Notes: generated by a model not told the origin, from the sequence alone. A stretch of DNA of 64,000 nt from Calcarisporiella thermophila CBS 279.70 (GCF_041956535.1 NW_027192191.1:433267-497266), one strand, 5' to 3'; counted from the stretch's first letter, positions 1-12,181 are shown. Numbers and translations: made by a program.

Positions 1-568
1 ATATACTTTGAAAAGTAAAACCATTTCGCTTTTATTAGCCTTTCATCCGTTGTGGAGGGTATTTCACCATCGGGAAAGATGCGCGATAGGCCCACCTAAA
101 TAATATCAGAATAAAAATAATTTTAATATCGTCCCATCGAATAGCATTGGAGAGGCAATACTTTCTTTGAACTGTGAATCATTATCGAAATTATAATTAT
201 CAAATTGTTCAAAAATGGCGGTATCGTTGGCGTGTTGTTCCATTGTATCGAGAACTATTCACCGCCTATTTTTTAATTGCTTATGGGGTGGCGAATTTGT
301 AAATGCTAATTATCACATGAATATCTCTTGTGGATACATGAATACGTGGATACAGCCCTCTAAGGTACTCACGGTAATATAATCGCTGTTCATCTTCGAA
401 AATATATAGGGATAGAAGTGGCAAAATAGATAACACATAAAATATGTAACATTTGCATAAGAGTAAAAAATGAAATTAAGGACGTCTTTCAGGGTGGAAA
501 ATAGAAAATAAAATAGATAAAATAACAAGATAATAAAAAAGTAACAAAATATTTACGCATTAGTGTAG
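1..568. other. AT-rich intergenic stretch
   Basis: Downstream of RHO2. AT-rich on both strands; the only open frame (71 codons, minus strand) is low-complexity and hydrophobic without a recognisable domain. Nothing else seen. Confidence 0.5.
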
Positions 569-1560
569 CTAAAGAATCACACAGCATCCTGTATCAGTTG
601 GGTTTGTCCTCGCAAGCTGATTTACAGAGAATGATCAGTGGAACATGGATTACAAGGGAGCCAAAGGGAATATAGCATACCAATGCAGCGCGAGTAGCAT
701 TTTCAAACACATCGTCGACCCCTTCGCCTGTCAGTGCGCTACACTCGAGATATTTCCGAGCACCAATTTGCTGTGCAACCGACTCACCCTAAAACAATCG
801 AATAATTCAATAAGCCACGGTCCCGGCTATGTTAGGACGCACTAATTTCCGTACCTCTCGTTGGCTAACAAAATTCCTGCCCTCCATCTCCTGTATTGCT
901 GCTGGATTCTCGCGGAGATCCTTTTTCAGGCCTACGAGAAGAACGGGTACGTCGGGGCACGCACTATTTACCTCCTCTATCCACTACGAAATTGAAGCAA
1001 AATTTAGTGTTTTCATCACCCTTTGTTCTCTTGACAAATGTTGTCCAACCTTGGTGGTAACATTTTCAAGTGAATCTGGATCGCCTATCGTGAATGCAAT
1101 CAAAATTACATCTGCTCTAGAATATGAGAGAGGCCGAAGTCGCTCGTATTCCTCTTGACCACTGAGAATACCAAAAGATATTAGTTATCATGTAGTCCAA
1201 TGCAATCGTTCTCGCAAAAAATTACGCAGTGTCCCATAGTGCGAGTTGAACAGGCTTTCCATCAATCTTGACGTCAGTAACATAGGTCTCGAAGACGGTT
1301 GGAATCTGTTCGAGGAAAAAAATTGGTTCAAAAACAAATCCAATTAACCTGCAGCATTCGCAACCCTGGTACTCACATATTCCTACAAATTCCGAGGGAA
1401 TTGAAAAATTTAGAGGGGCTAAATAGTAAATACTTGAGGACACACGTGTTTTAATTACCTTTGGGAAATAGCCTAGTGAAAACATCATAAGCAGCGACGT
1501 CTTTCCGCATGCGCCATCTCCTACAATAACTAATTTTCGCTTGATAGGTTCACGACCCAT
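569..1560 (-). CDS. RHO2: Rho2-type small GTPase with a 6-nt microexon
   Basis: Rho-family GTPase, a prenylated membrane switch for cell-wall synthesis and polarity. I assembled seven exons: 1459-1560, 1377-1382, 1226-1305, 1050-1161, 855-983, 681-788, 569-616, giving 194 residues (RhoA is 193). Visible motifs are P-loop GDGACGKT, switch [12 protein letters not shown], switch [18 protein letters not shown], the guanine-specificity element [16 protein letters not shown], and a C-terminal CAAX box CVIL (Leu at X predicts geranylgeranylation). The second exon is only GAATAT, flanked by tag and gtgagt; it supplies the Glu-Tyr of FPKEYIPTVFE. Skipping it keeps frame but deletes two switch I residues. 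GLKKDLR plus [18 protein letters not shown] resembles fungal Rho2 more than Rho1. Divergent from RPS15. Confidence 0.93.
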
Positions 1561-2049
1561 TCCGAGGTTAAATTTAATCCTGCGATAGATGCGACGAGAA
1601 AATGAAGAAGAAGGAAAAGATGTAGTGGAAAATGGGATTGGAGTTGAGAGAGCTAGAAGTGTAGAAATGACGAAAATAGACTAGGTTTCGAGTGCTAAAA
1701 AAAACTAGTACAAGTCCAGAAGAGGAAGCTGCTACGCCACACTCACATCATAAGCACCAAGCGAAGAGCGAGCTTGATATGGGGGTAAATGATAATATAT
1801 AGAGAAAGAATGAGAGAAAGAGAGATGAAGAGAAAGGAAGCAGTCAATGCAGCCGGCTGCTTTTAATGTGTATTATTAAGGCTTGGGGATGGTTTTAATA
1901 GTAAAAGAAGGAACGTAAGATTCCGTTCGAGAAAAACCCTTGGCTTCTGCAATGAGACGACTTTGTGTAACACGGCGCAGCAAATTTAGAGAAAAGAGCT
2001 TTGGAAGACAGTATGAGATCCTCCTCTCCTACACTAGTCGGAATATATC
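1561..2049. promoter_or_regulatory. Divergent RHO2/RPS15 intergenic region
   Basis: About 490 bp between two divergently transcribed genes, so it presumably holds both promoters and 5' leaders. It contains purine-rich GA/AAGA runs around 1800-1850. No specific element was identified with confidence. Confidence 0.4.
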
Positions 2050-2703
2050 ATGGTAAGGAGCAACTAAAACTTATGTTGAAATACCCTAGCGAGGTGTGCG
2101 GGTTGGATGGATGGATGGATGGGTGGGAGCTGAAGTAGATCGCAGTTCAGACGGTGGATGGCTGTGTGTTCGTGCATGGAATTAGGATGCGAATTCTCAT
2201 AATCGATCTTGTCATGATTGACTTATCATCCCTTCTACCAAAAATAGGCGGACGAGTACGACGCCCAGCACGCTGCCGAGCTCAAGAAGAAGAGAACCTT
2301 CCGCAAATTCTCTTACCGCGGAGTCGATCTCGATCAGCTCCTGGATCTCTCCAGCGAGCAGCTCATGGATCTTGTGCACGCTCGTGCCAGACGCCGCTTC
2401 CAGCGTGGATTAAAGCGCAAGCCTATGGGCCTCATCAAGAAGCTTCGCAAGGCCAAGAAGGAGGCACTTCCTAATGAAAAGCCTGCAGTCGTGAAAACTC
2501 ACTTGCGTAATATGATTATTGTTCCTGAGATGATTGGATCCGTTGTCGGCATCTACAACGGCAAGACTTTTAACCAGGTGGAAATTAAGCCCGAGATGGT
2601 TGGCCACTATCTGGCCGAATTCTCGATCACCTACAAGCCCGTCAAACACGGTCGCCCGGGTATTGGTGCCACCCACAGCTCTAGGTTCATTCCGCTCAAG
2701 TAG
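2050..2703 (+). CDS. RPS15: 40S ribosomal protein uS19 (S15)
   Basis: Small-subunit ribosomal protein uS19, near the decoding-centre side of the 40S head. The main exon, 2248-2703, encodes [20 protein letters not shown], then the S19 core ending [18 protein letters not shown]. Upstream, ATG at 2050-2052 is followed directly by a donor (gtaagg, intron 2053-2247), so the first coding exon holds only the start codon and splices to GCG to give Met-Ala-Asp. The resulting 152 residues compare with 142-145 in yeast and human. A start in the middle of the intron would add an unrelated N-terminus and is rejected. ATG-only first exons are common in ribosomal protein genes. Confidence 0.95.
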
Positions 2704-2896
2704 ACGTAGTTTGTCATAATAAAACGCTTGTGAATATACATTTCAATTGCTCCGCTTTCTGTATCATCTTATTTTATTGAGAATCTGGAAAGCAGATAGA
2801 TTCATTCAAAGAAGAAAGAGCAAAATTGTCATAGAGTGCCCTGTGTCTAAAAGGGAATGTGGAAAGAAAAAGAAAGAAGAATCGCACTGAGAGGCC

Positions 2897-3647
2897 TTAG
2901 GCGGTAATTTTATTCCTCAGCCATTCTTTCCACTGGTATATTTCCCATGAACTCGACACACTATCATCCCGGATGCCGTCCCAGAGGACGGTTGGCGATA
3001 CATGGATTCCATTCTGACGCCCTAGCCTTATCTGCAGTTTGAGATCAGCCGTGATTTTGTTGCCGATATTTCGCGGTTCACCTGTGGGTACGCTCACAAG
3101 CCCTAAGAAAGTTTCTCCGCTGACTCCCACCGAAGCAGCAAGATCAGCAAGCCTGCCGTAGATCTCGTGCCGAGACTGGAAATAAGTAGCCTCGTCAAAA
3201 TATTCCCTTTGCCGCTGGAAAAGAGCTCGAGCAAATGGAATGAACTTGGAAGGATCGATGCGCTCAACTGCTATGGCGGCCTAAATGGAAAAATCTGCGA
3301 TAAAGCCAAAAAAAAAATCTAGTTTGTGGTGCTAAAGGAGCTTATATACCTCATGCACCAAGGTTGAATTGGGATGCCACGGCTGGACTTGCTGTCTAAA
3401 TACAAATTTCACCTTACCATGGTGTTCCTTTTCTAGATAAGGCAGCACTTCCTACAGAGAGAGGGGAGGCAGACAGGCAATTAACACGTGGATGTTGAGA
3501 AAACGCGAAACATAATGAACTAACATCATAGAATTTCGTGAAAAATTTGGCAGAGAAGGGACAAACAAAGTCCAAATACGCCTCAATGGTATGGGCCGCG
3601 TTGGCGGACCCAAGGGTATGTCCAGCAAACTGGGGTGCTAAAGCCAT
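2897..3647 (-). CDS. DsbA-like thioredoxin-fold oxidoreductase
   Basis: Thioredoxin-fold protein of the DsbA-like group. Exons 3525-3647, 3350-3451 and 2897-3280 join in frame to 202 residues. The N-terminal strand-helix unit reads AYLDFVCPFSAKFFTKFYD; the usual CxxC is reduced to CPFS, so only one active-site cysteine remains, which suggests a peroxidase-, GST- or kappa-like chemistry rather than classical disulfide oxidation. VHEAAIAVERIDPSKF and a late HVSPTVLWDG (the cis-Pro loop region) fit the fold. No signal peptide is evident, so it is probably cytosolic. Substrate unknown. Confidence 0.8.
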
Positions 3648-4415
3648 AATGTCCTTCGATGAATTGTTTTATTAAAAAAAGCCGAGTCTTCGAATGTGAG
3701 GAACTCGAGGGTGTGGCAAGAGAATTTATGTAGCATGCCTCCATCACGAAAAAAAGAATCTCCGTGACGCCATCCATAAATTTTAGTTTGATCCATTGGT
3801 CATGGCCGCTAAATCTTTGCCAAGAGGCCAGTACTTTGCAATCTTTCATCCTTCTGGTCTGAAGCCAGGCAGAAGCATATGAACTTTTAGCGATCTCTTA
3901 ATCTCACTTGAGGCAAAAAGAAAAAAAGTGCTATCCTAATCGCTCACAAATTTATGGACTGCGAGTCTCAAAAGACCTGATGGGAATATTGTCTCGACCC
4001 TTAAATAATATGACTCTTGGTTTTTGATCGGCATCTGGACCGGCTGCCCACAAGAGCAGTATAGCACCCGTAATTATGGAATCTCCTCTCGTAGGTGACC
4101 AATTCATGCGTGATTTTTTATACCTATCGGTACAGATCTGAACGAGTAACTTTAATGCCAGGTCGAGAATAAAATTTTTCACATAGTTCAGGCTCGGTGG
4201 TGACTATAAGAGGGAATTGGTAGCCTACAACGGTTGCAATCAAAAGGATCAATATATATACGTGTCGGTTTATTTTTTTTTATTTAGCTTGGTAATAAAA
4301 CAGTAAACACTGTTTTCTTTTGACTTTATATCAAACTGATCCCTTGCTCCTTGCCATAGATCTATTACACACGCCAAAAATGTACTACATCTAACCCATT
4401 TAATAGTATACCACC
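3648..4415. other. Gene-free stretch upstream of the protease
   Basis: Minus-strand open frames of 76 and 88 codons occur here (3952-4182, 3583-3849), but they match no family I recognise and could not be spliced into a convincing protein. A decayed gene is possible. The right end should hold the subtilase promoter. Confidence 0.35.
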
Positions 4416-5987
4416 ATGATGCTTTTCGAAAAGAGCTTCTTTTCCTATTTTATTCTATTTACTTTTCTCCTCCCCGTCACTGCCTTTCCCTCTCACGATT
4501 CACAATGGAAAAACTCTCCTGGTAGAGAGCACGCACAACTTAAAGGAAGATACATTGTTCGGCTGAAACAGGGCACGTCCGTCGCCAGCAGTACGTTCTG
4601 CATTGAAGTTCAATACTCCGTCCCCCTCTCTTTTTCCCACTAATTCTCCCTTTACATCGTTTAGTTCAAGAGGACCTCTTCTCCTTGGATGCATCCTTAA
4701 AGGCCGCAGAAGCACAAAATTGTACCCATGAATCCGGCGTGGTCCAAACCATCACCATCGACGACTTCCATGCGGTTGTTCTGCAGAGCTGTCACTCCAA
4801 CGCCCGCGATATTTTGGAGTCACGACCAGACGTCGAATGGGTAGAGCCGGATCAGCCTATATGGTCGGCCTTCTGTCCCGGCCACGAAGTCGAGCATGAA
4901 AATGAAGCCGGGTCATCGCAGCAGAGAAAGGGCGGAGTCTGTGGCAAGGATGATGGCAATCGACGACCCAATGTCGTAACCCAGCAAAATCCAAGATCGT
5001 ATGGATTGATCCGTATTTCACAGAGAAGGCGTGATTATTCGCAGCCATACCGGTATCCGGCCACCGCAGGGTAAAGTATCGGCTTGGCTCGTTTCCTTTA
5101 TGTAATTGCTAATCAGGGATGCTCATTGCCTTCGCCGCCGTGTTTAGTGAGGGGGTCGACGTTTATGTGCTGGATACCGGCGTATTTGTTGGCCATCGAG
5201 ACCTCTCTGGTCGGGCCTACTATGGCGCCAACTTTGTTTCTGAGTCCTCTGATGACCTGGCCGGTCACGGCACCCACATTGCTTGTATCATTGCGGGCAC
5301 TCAGTTCGGCGTCGCAAAAAAAGCCCACATTTACAGCGTTAAGATTCTCAATCGCTTTGGGGCCGGGGCTATCTCCGGGCTTATTGCAGGCGTCAACTGG
5401 GTGGCGAACCACCACTGGAGAAGCCGCAAAAGCGTCGTGAACTTGTCGCTCATCGGGCCAAAAAGTAAGGCTATTGAAGACGCGCTGGGATCGCTGGTCA
5501 AACGAGGAGTGAATATTGTGGTTGCAGCGGGAAACGAAATGGCGGATGCGTGCGAAGCCTCTCCTAGTGGAGAACCCGCCGTCCTCACAGTAGGCGCGAC
5601 AAACAAATTCGACCAACTAGCCGAGTTCTCTAGCTCTGGGAGGTGCGTCGATGTCTATGCTCCTGGGGTGAATATTCTGAGCTGTGGGGTGGAGAGTCCC
5701 TCCGCAACCAGTTTGAAGAATGGAACAAGGTGAGTTGCATAATTTTTTGTACTTTCATTCGATTGGCATGACAAATGATCCCCTCCTTCTCCTCCTTCCT
5801 CCGCCCAACCAGCTTTAGCGCCCCCTTTGTCTCGGGAATTGCCGCCCTCTATCTCTCTCAGAGAGATTTCTCAAGACCTGGAGAACTCTACAAAACAATC
5901 AAGAACAGTGCAACGCAAAACGCCATTGACCTCACCGTGGCCGAGGAAGGATCCAATAATTTGCTAGCCTACAACTGGCTCAAATAA
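4416..5987 (+). CDS. Secreted subtilisin-like serine protease (S8A, proteinase K type)
   Basis: Extracellular or vacuolar subtilase. Exons 4416-4590, 4665-5070, 5148-5729 and 5813-5987 give 445 residues. The order is a hydrophobic signal peptide (FFSYFILFTFLLPVTA), an I9 propeptide beginning GRYIVRLKQGT and ending DVEWVEPDQPIW, then the catalytic domain. Catalytic residues are Asp in VYVLDTGV, His in GHGTHIACIIAGT, oxyanion Asn in VVAAGN, and Ser in NGTSFSAPFVSGIAALYL. The last intron splits the codon of the active-site serine (AG|C), so only correct splicing makes an active enzyme. Whether it is secreted or retained (cerevisin-like) cannot be decided. A role in nutrition or host and microbe interaction is inference. 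Confidence 0.92.
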
Positions 5988-6337
5988 ACCGATCGCTGCC
6001 GCAACTGAATCCCACGAACTTTTTTTTGCTTCTATTTCAATCAGTTTAATGCTATCATATTCAGTAAATAACCCTGTAAATATTCCTTTTATTCCGGTAA
6101 CCTTTCGTTAATATTATAGTGAATAAATCTAATTCTTCATGAATTCAGGATTTTATTTGGTCATTTAAATATGCATATTTACAAAAGGCAGCTCTCCGGT
6201 CGAGAGTACATAAATTGCAAGGAGACAGAGACTTAGTAGGAGAATGCTTTGGGCCCTTTCTGATCAGTGAAAAAAAAAATAGAAGGATCGCCCAGAATGG
6301 CGATGAGTGATTCTGCTGGGTCAAATACGTGTGCTTG
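5988..6337. terminator. Convergent 3' region, protease and channel genes
   Basis: Two genes converge here. The stretch is AT-rich with AATAAA-like signals (for example gaataaatc near 6121) and should hold both 3' ends. No gene seen. Confidence 0.4.
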
Positions 6338-9300
6338 TTAGATTCGATCCTCGCCGTCATACAGCGCAGATAGCTTCAATCTTTTTTTGCCAAAGCTCTG
6401 CAGTCCTCTTCCTTGGGTCATGTCCGTGAGACTTCCATGCTTCACTATTTTCTTCGGGTCCACTTCATAGTATAGAATTCGACGCGGAAACCAATCCGCT
6501 CTCTTTCGCTCGCTCCTCGTCAACCAAAATCGCTCTAGCTCTGCAATTTCTCGGGCGTAGTGAACAAGCCATCTTTCAAGACCCGCCTGGGAGGTACGTG
6601 CATCGTTGATAAGAGTTGCTAGGAGATGCACGGCCAATAGGACCGCAAGAAGCAAATAAATAATCAGAAGAACTTCTATCGTGCGACGAAGCGTGTATAA
6701 ATCGGAAGAAGTTGCGGATAAGAGGTGCTTGAAGGGATGCGGATACACTGTTTGAAAGAGTTGCTGTGAAGATGTCTGCGGGAAAGAGAAAGGAGAATCG
6801 GGTTGGTAGTAGGGTGAGAGGGTTGAGAAGTCACCTCCGAGGAATAGACACACTGATTTCAAACTGGAACCGAGCTGGCTGAAGGGAGGGATGGAGGGAT
6901 CAGAGAGCTGCGGGGAGTTAGGGACCATGCTGGAAGCCAGACCATCAGGCAAGTTGGTCGGCGTTACGGTGGTGGTAGCAGTGGCTGTGGTAGTGCTTGT
7001 TGCAGTCAGAGTCCTGGTCGAGGTAGTTTTCTTTGCGAAATCGAAGTCAGGTAGTGTAAACATTAGAGGCATTTCGTTGTACCCTGACAGCTCGATTTGC
7101 CCGAGGATGTCACTCGACTGGTCCTCAAGCCTGAATCGTACTGTTCCATTGAGTGAGACCGGGATATAACTCACGGATAATGCTTCCGGCTGTTGGGATG
7201 AGATACTAATTTGTGAAGGCGAAGGTATCGGCTCCCCTACATCGAGCAAGTTACTCTGAGCTGAAGAAGAAGGGTTCGGGAGAGGAAAATCACGCAACAG
7301 CAGATAAAAGGCATGGGCAAAAGCAAAAACGAGAACGGCAAGTACAAGGAAAAAGACTAGGATCCGACGAAAGACTTGCTCTGCATGGTAGAAGAAGATG
7401 CCGACCGCTCTGAAAATGCATAACTGGGCCAGCTGTGAGGATTAAGAGCGGAGAGTGAGCAGAGCAGGGAAACAAGGATGGAGGTAAAAACTCACCAAAT
7501 TGGCCCACATCAGCAATACGCTCACACTCACCAAAACCTGGCTCACATCCGCTCGATCGACAAGAGTCCATATCGCGACCGCGATTGGAAGCGCGATCAG
7601 CCCTATCCACCGAAGCCAATTCCCTAACATTAGAACATAGCATTCGCCCCGAAGCACAATAAATCTCCTGACTTCTTGTATCAGCAAAAGAGCTGCGAGA
7701 CCAAGCACGCATCCCATCAATGCCCATCGCACGGTGGTAAGCTCAGGTGAGACGGGTAACGACACAGCAATGAGGAAGAGCGCAAGGTAGATTAATCTTA
7801 ACGTCCACGCGAACCAATAGCGACTGCGGGCAAATTGATTCCACTTGTAGCTCAGAATGGGTTCCACCGCCCCTGGATGGCGAAATATCACCCGAGAGCG
7901 CTTAAGAGGAGCCAGGGCAAGTCGAACAAAGAGGCTGGTGGAGCGCATCGGTGGGCTCTTTTCTGGAAAAACTCGGGCTGCATTTGATGGGGGATTTACG
8001 CCTGCCTCAAGGTGCTCAACGGTGATGTTGGTCGCCTGCTTAGGCTGGCTCGCGACATCAGAGTCAGTGCCTTGCATGCCATGGCTGGAGTAATCAAGAA
8101 AATAAGGGAGAGGTACCATGCACAGTAATGCAGGATGGGTCGGCTCTTCGCCCGTATTTTTCGCGCTAGTAGCCGCATTCCACTTCCTCCTCTCCTTTTC
8201 ACAACGCCTAGATTGAACCCCCAGGGTTTGCAGTCGGGTGTTGATACAAAAGGTACGGCCCCTTGACTCGTGTGACCTATCATAGACTCCCGGCACAATG
8301 GTTGTGGGAAGGAGCTCAAGCGGATGCTCCCAGATGGATGGGGCATAATAAGAGAGATGTTCCGCAAACACGCGATCGACATAGTCTGGGTAGACCTGCA
8401 CGAGCAACGGCAAAGCGGCAACAAAAGTCGTCAGGTATCCCGAGTGCCACCGCCCTTGGCTCATCATATGCTCGAGAAGGGTCCACAGGATGGCCGATTT
8501 GCGACGATGGGTCGCTAGTGTGAGAGCCGACTCGCACTCCATCTCGCACCCAGTCCCAGTGTTCGCGACTTGCCGCCGGAAAAACGCGGGCACATAGTGG
8601 GGTCCCTGGCGCAGGAGCTCCGCTATCACATCGTCCCAGTCGGCGAGGATCCACTCCCGCATGGGGAAAACGCCATCCGGCATCACCGAAAACACCGTCG
8701 GGTAGGCGGTGATGCCGGCGAGAAGGATATGCTTTAGGTCCTCGGGCATGGCGCGGGCAATTTCTTCTTGTTCAGCTCTACTTGCAATGGCACTCGCCTC
8801 CACCACCACCCTGCGCTGATTATTCTCCATGTTCCACCGATGCCGGATGAGCCGGAGCGCAGCGCACCCGTCCTGTAAAATCCGGACCGAGTGGGTCTCC
8901 TCTCTCGTTGGCAACCGCACAATAATATCGTGCGGGTTCTCCTGGCTACTGAGCTTCACGTAAACATTGTGGCAGCCCACGTCCTCGTTCTCCTTGTCGA
9001 TCCACACCTGCTTGATGGTTTGATAGAGCCCTTGGCTGCTTTCTGTGGCGGGCAACTGAGGCGTGGTCCATATGTACTGCAGGCGCACTGAGGGTGAAAA
9101 GAACCAGATTTGAAGGGAATGGATTCCGACGATCAGAACGCGATGTGTGTCCAGGAAGTAGGCACAGAGGTTGGGATCGGCGCGAAAGGGGAGCCAGGGC
9201 TCGGGCGAGATAACCCGCGCGCTGCTGGAGAAATATAGGCGGTGGTTTGGCTGGAGTATACTAGTGAGCTGAACGCGCCCATCTCGCGAGGTGAAGGTGG

Positions 9301-11317
9301 AGCCCGGAAGCAGCCGTACGGCGGACGGAGGGGTGACGTTGGGGGAAACAGAGTGAGCCCGAAGGGTGGTGCCCGTATTCTCCAAGAACCAACCCTCCCC
9401 TTGGGGCGAGAGGCGAAGTTGCGGAAGAGTATGTCTGGCCTGCACAAGGGGATGCTCATAGGTGTGCACGAGACTACAAGAATGCGGGTCCCATATCCGC
9501 GTGATGGTCTCTCCGAGATTATTCCGTCCAAGGGTCACCAGTTTCTCTTGCTGGAGAGGATGGTGTTTATACGGCCGCTGATGCGGCGGGTACTGGCGCT
9601 GACGCTGATGATGGGGGGCGCTGGGAAGAAAGGCCACGCAGTCCACCGTGCCATCACTGACCACAGTGCTTGCGAGAGGTAGACCGTTTTCCAAAAGGAA
9701 GACGGTTAATCTGGGCTCCACCCTGGCCTTTGAGCCGGACGCACTCGCCGAATAAATGGCCAGAAATCGATGGTCGTTGGATATGGCGGCTCGGAGCAGC
9801 ACATCATGCACCATGCCTTGCTTGGTGAGCCCATAAACTCCCTGGTCCTCGTCGCTCGCCTCGTATGTGGACCGGCGCTTTTGGGCAGCCGCCATTTGCT
9901 CAGGCGTGCGCTGAAACGGCAGTGGAAAGTAGGAAGAGGGGGGCAGCACGGGGAGCATGAACCTCCTTTCCAACTCCCCCGTTCGGATATCCCACAAGCC
10001 GATGCTCCCGTAGGGCTCCAGCCATCCGAGATATCCCGAGGGGAGAAGGCTCAGGGCCAGTCGGAGCTGCTCGAGTCCGTCGTGGCCGGCACCTATGGTG
10101 GTGGAGAGCAAGTCCATCCGGATGGTGTGCAGAGTGGCCCAGCTCATCGTGCAGAAAATGGTTAGCTCGATGCCATCGCACACGGCAAGCCGATACCCAG
10201 GAAGAAACTCGGGTATTCCACATCGGGGTAACGAGGGCGCTCGGACGACCTCATTGGATGGGGCCGAGATGACCAGAAAGGAGGCGTCTTCCAGCGCGGG
10301 AATAAGGGCAGGGGAGCGGGGGGAGGGGGTGGACGCGGCGAAGGAGTCGTGGGCCGATTTGGCAAGGGAGTCGAGTTGATGTCTCTGCTGGTACATCTGG
10401 TGCATCTTGGTGTCCACCAAGAAGGCCGTGGAGATGGCTACATATTGTCCCTGGTTGGATACGGAGAGAAAGACGTCGACCTGGGACTGAGCAAATTGAT
10501 CGAGGGATTTCTGAGCCAACAGCTCGTTTGTCAGGCAAGTGCGTTGGACCAGGCGGGGCTCGAGTTTAGAGCTGGCTGTCTGATACTGCCACAACATCAC
10601 CATTCCATCCACGCGGCTAAGGGTCGCTACCGTTTTTCCTGTGGGGATAGAGATGTTAATTTAGCCGAGAGCAGGAAAAGTAGAGGACGGAGTGGAACAT
10701 CGGCTACCGTCAGGAGAAATGGCGGCCAAGTCCATTATCTGCCGAACAGCATTGGGGTCGATGGGGGTGGCGGGCCCTTCACGCAAGCCGTCGGAGGAGG
10801 CGCGGGAGATGGGTCGTTGGGGGGAGGCGGTCGACTGGGTCACGCTTGGTTGCTGCGAGTTGGCGTCCGGAGTCTGAATTCGTGCCGCGCCTCTTCGGCT
10901 TGCGATCAAGGCGTGCTGTAGAGGGGTGAAGCTGTGGCGGATATCGCTCAGGGTGCTGGTGATGCTCAACTTGCGCTGGGACGTCGACCCATGTGCGGGC
11001 CGCGGATGGTCAGCGGAGTGCCGTTTCAGACTCTTCTTTTTCTGTTCCGGTGACATGATCCCATCCGAGGCTTGCACCACCGCAGACTGGGTTGAGTCTC
11101 GAGCAGGGTGGCTGGACTCTGCGAAAGAGGTGGGCCGGTGCTGGACTACGGGAGAGGGCGAGGTCCCCGCGGCAGTCGATTCCGAGGAGGTGATCCCAAA
11201 AGTGGAGCGCCTGACCTCGGCCATACCCTCCTCATGGCTTGCAGCGGTCGTGAACGAGTTCATTGGGCTGACGGAGCCAGGTCTCTGCTCCATGATTGAG
11301 TGGTCGTCGTTCTCCAT
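6338..11317 (-). CDS. TRP-like cation channel with N-terminal WD40-like propeller
   Basis: Large membrane protein, 1615 residues from exons 10708-11317, 7496-10638 and 6338-7432. The N-terminus is Ser/Pro-rich (1-190). A WD-type unit AISPDGKTVATLSRVDGMVM spans the first splice junction, and further propeller-like segments run to about residue 800. Hydrophobic segments follow from about 1117; the S4-S5-like region reads LCIFRAVGIFFYHAEQVFRR then FFLVLAVLVFAFAHAFYLLL. A GGD filter-like motif (LFLGGDFSTLSPYY, about 1450) precedes S6 (LLAVHLLATLINDA) and the post-S6 helix AREIAELERFWL...RKRADWFPRRILYYE. That tail strongly resembles fungal ion-transport-domain proteins abundant in Mucoromycota. 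Odd: about 150 residues, with a Thr-rich run, separate S5 from the filter. Ion selectivity and location are unknown. Confidence 0.8.
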
Positions 11318-12181
11318 TCTTTCACTACATAGGAAGTGGGGGGGGGGGGGAGATAGAAAAGTTCGGCTAAAGCGGTAGAAGCGAAAGTGAAGCTACAATA
11401 TTAGGAGGATTTTTCCTCCAGGCTTATTTTGGCCTACATCTATAACAAGGCCTCCGCGATTTAGCTCAGGTCCTAGTGACCTCGATTTAATATCACGAAA
11501 TGACCATTTCGCAAGAAATAATCGCCGAGCCGGCAGGGAAAAATTGGGCGACTCAATTTCCCCATTTTTACTTTTCATCAGCCTCCAACGTAATACAAGC
11601 TTGCTCACGTAAGGAGGGAGGGGGGAGGTGCCAGGTGAATTGAGCAAGGAGTTCTGTGCAAAGTAACGAAAAAAAGCTCCCGAGACGAGCGATAATAAAA
11701 GGCCGATCTTCCTTATGCAACGAATTGACAAAAAAGAACGACAGCACCATCGAACACATAACGAGACACGCATAGCATTCTGTTCCGGTATAAGGATCTT
11801 GTTCTTTTCAAAATGGCTCGGGTCCCATAGGAAATACGTTTTGATCCTCTTCGCGTATACATTCTCTAAGAGAGGCTTGATTCCCATATTTGCGCCATCC
11901 ACTAGCCGTGTCTCTTCTAAACAGCCCAACCTTCCGCATAATTATTTTAGCACTTTCTTTAACAGGAGAATCCCATAGTATCCACTCACATACTGGAGCG
12001 GATACAACATAGTAATGCTAAAGGGTGAGTCATTTTCTCGCTAAAATACGCACTCCAGTGATTTAGTTAAGATAAGCATCATAAAATACATTGAAATAAT
12101 AAGGGGACATTTTACACGAATGAGCTACAAGACAGAAAAAAAAAAGCAAGGCCAATGGATTAGACATCCAAGTCTCCTCAT
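11318..12181. other. Gene-free stretch with a possible decayed ORF
   Basis: It starts with a 13-base G run (11338-11350), upstream of the channel gene. On the minus strand from about 12030 to 11568 one frame stays open for about 150 codons except for a single TGA; it includes WRKYGNQ and a hydrophobic segment. An alternative minus-strand frame of 178 codons overlaps it. Neither is recognisable, so no gene is called. Confidence 0.35.

Noticed and set aside
11870-11903. WRKY transcription factor
   Set aside because: Only the heptapeptide-like string is present; the C2HH/C zinc ligands and following beta strands are missing.
11393-11929. 178-codon minus-strand ORF
   Set aside because: No recognisable domain or promoter context, and a different frame of the same strand looks equally protein-like; not called as a gene.
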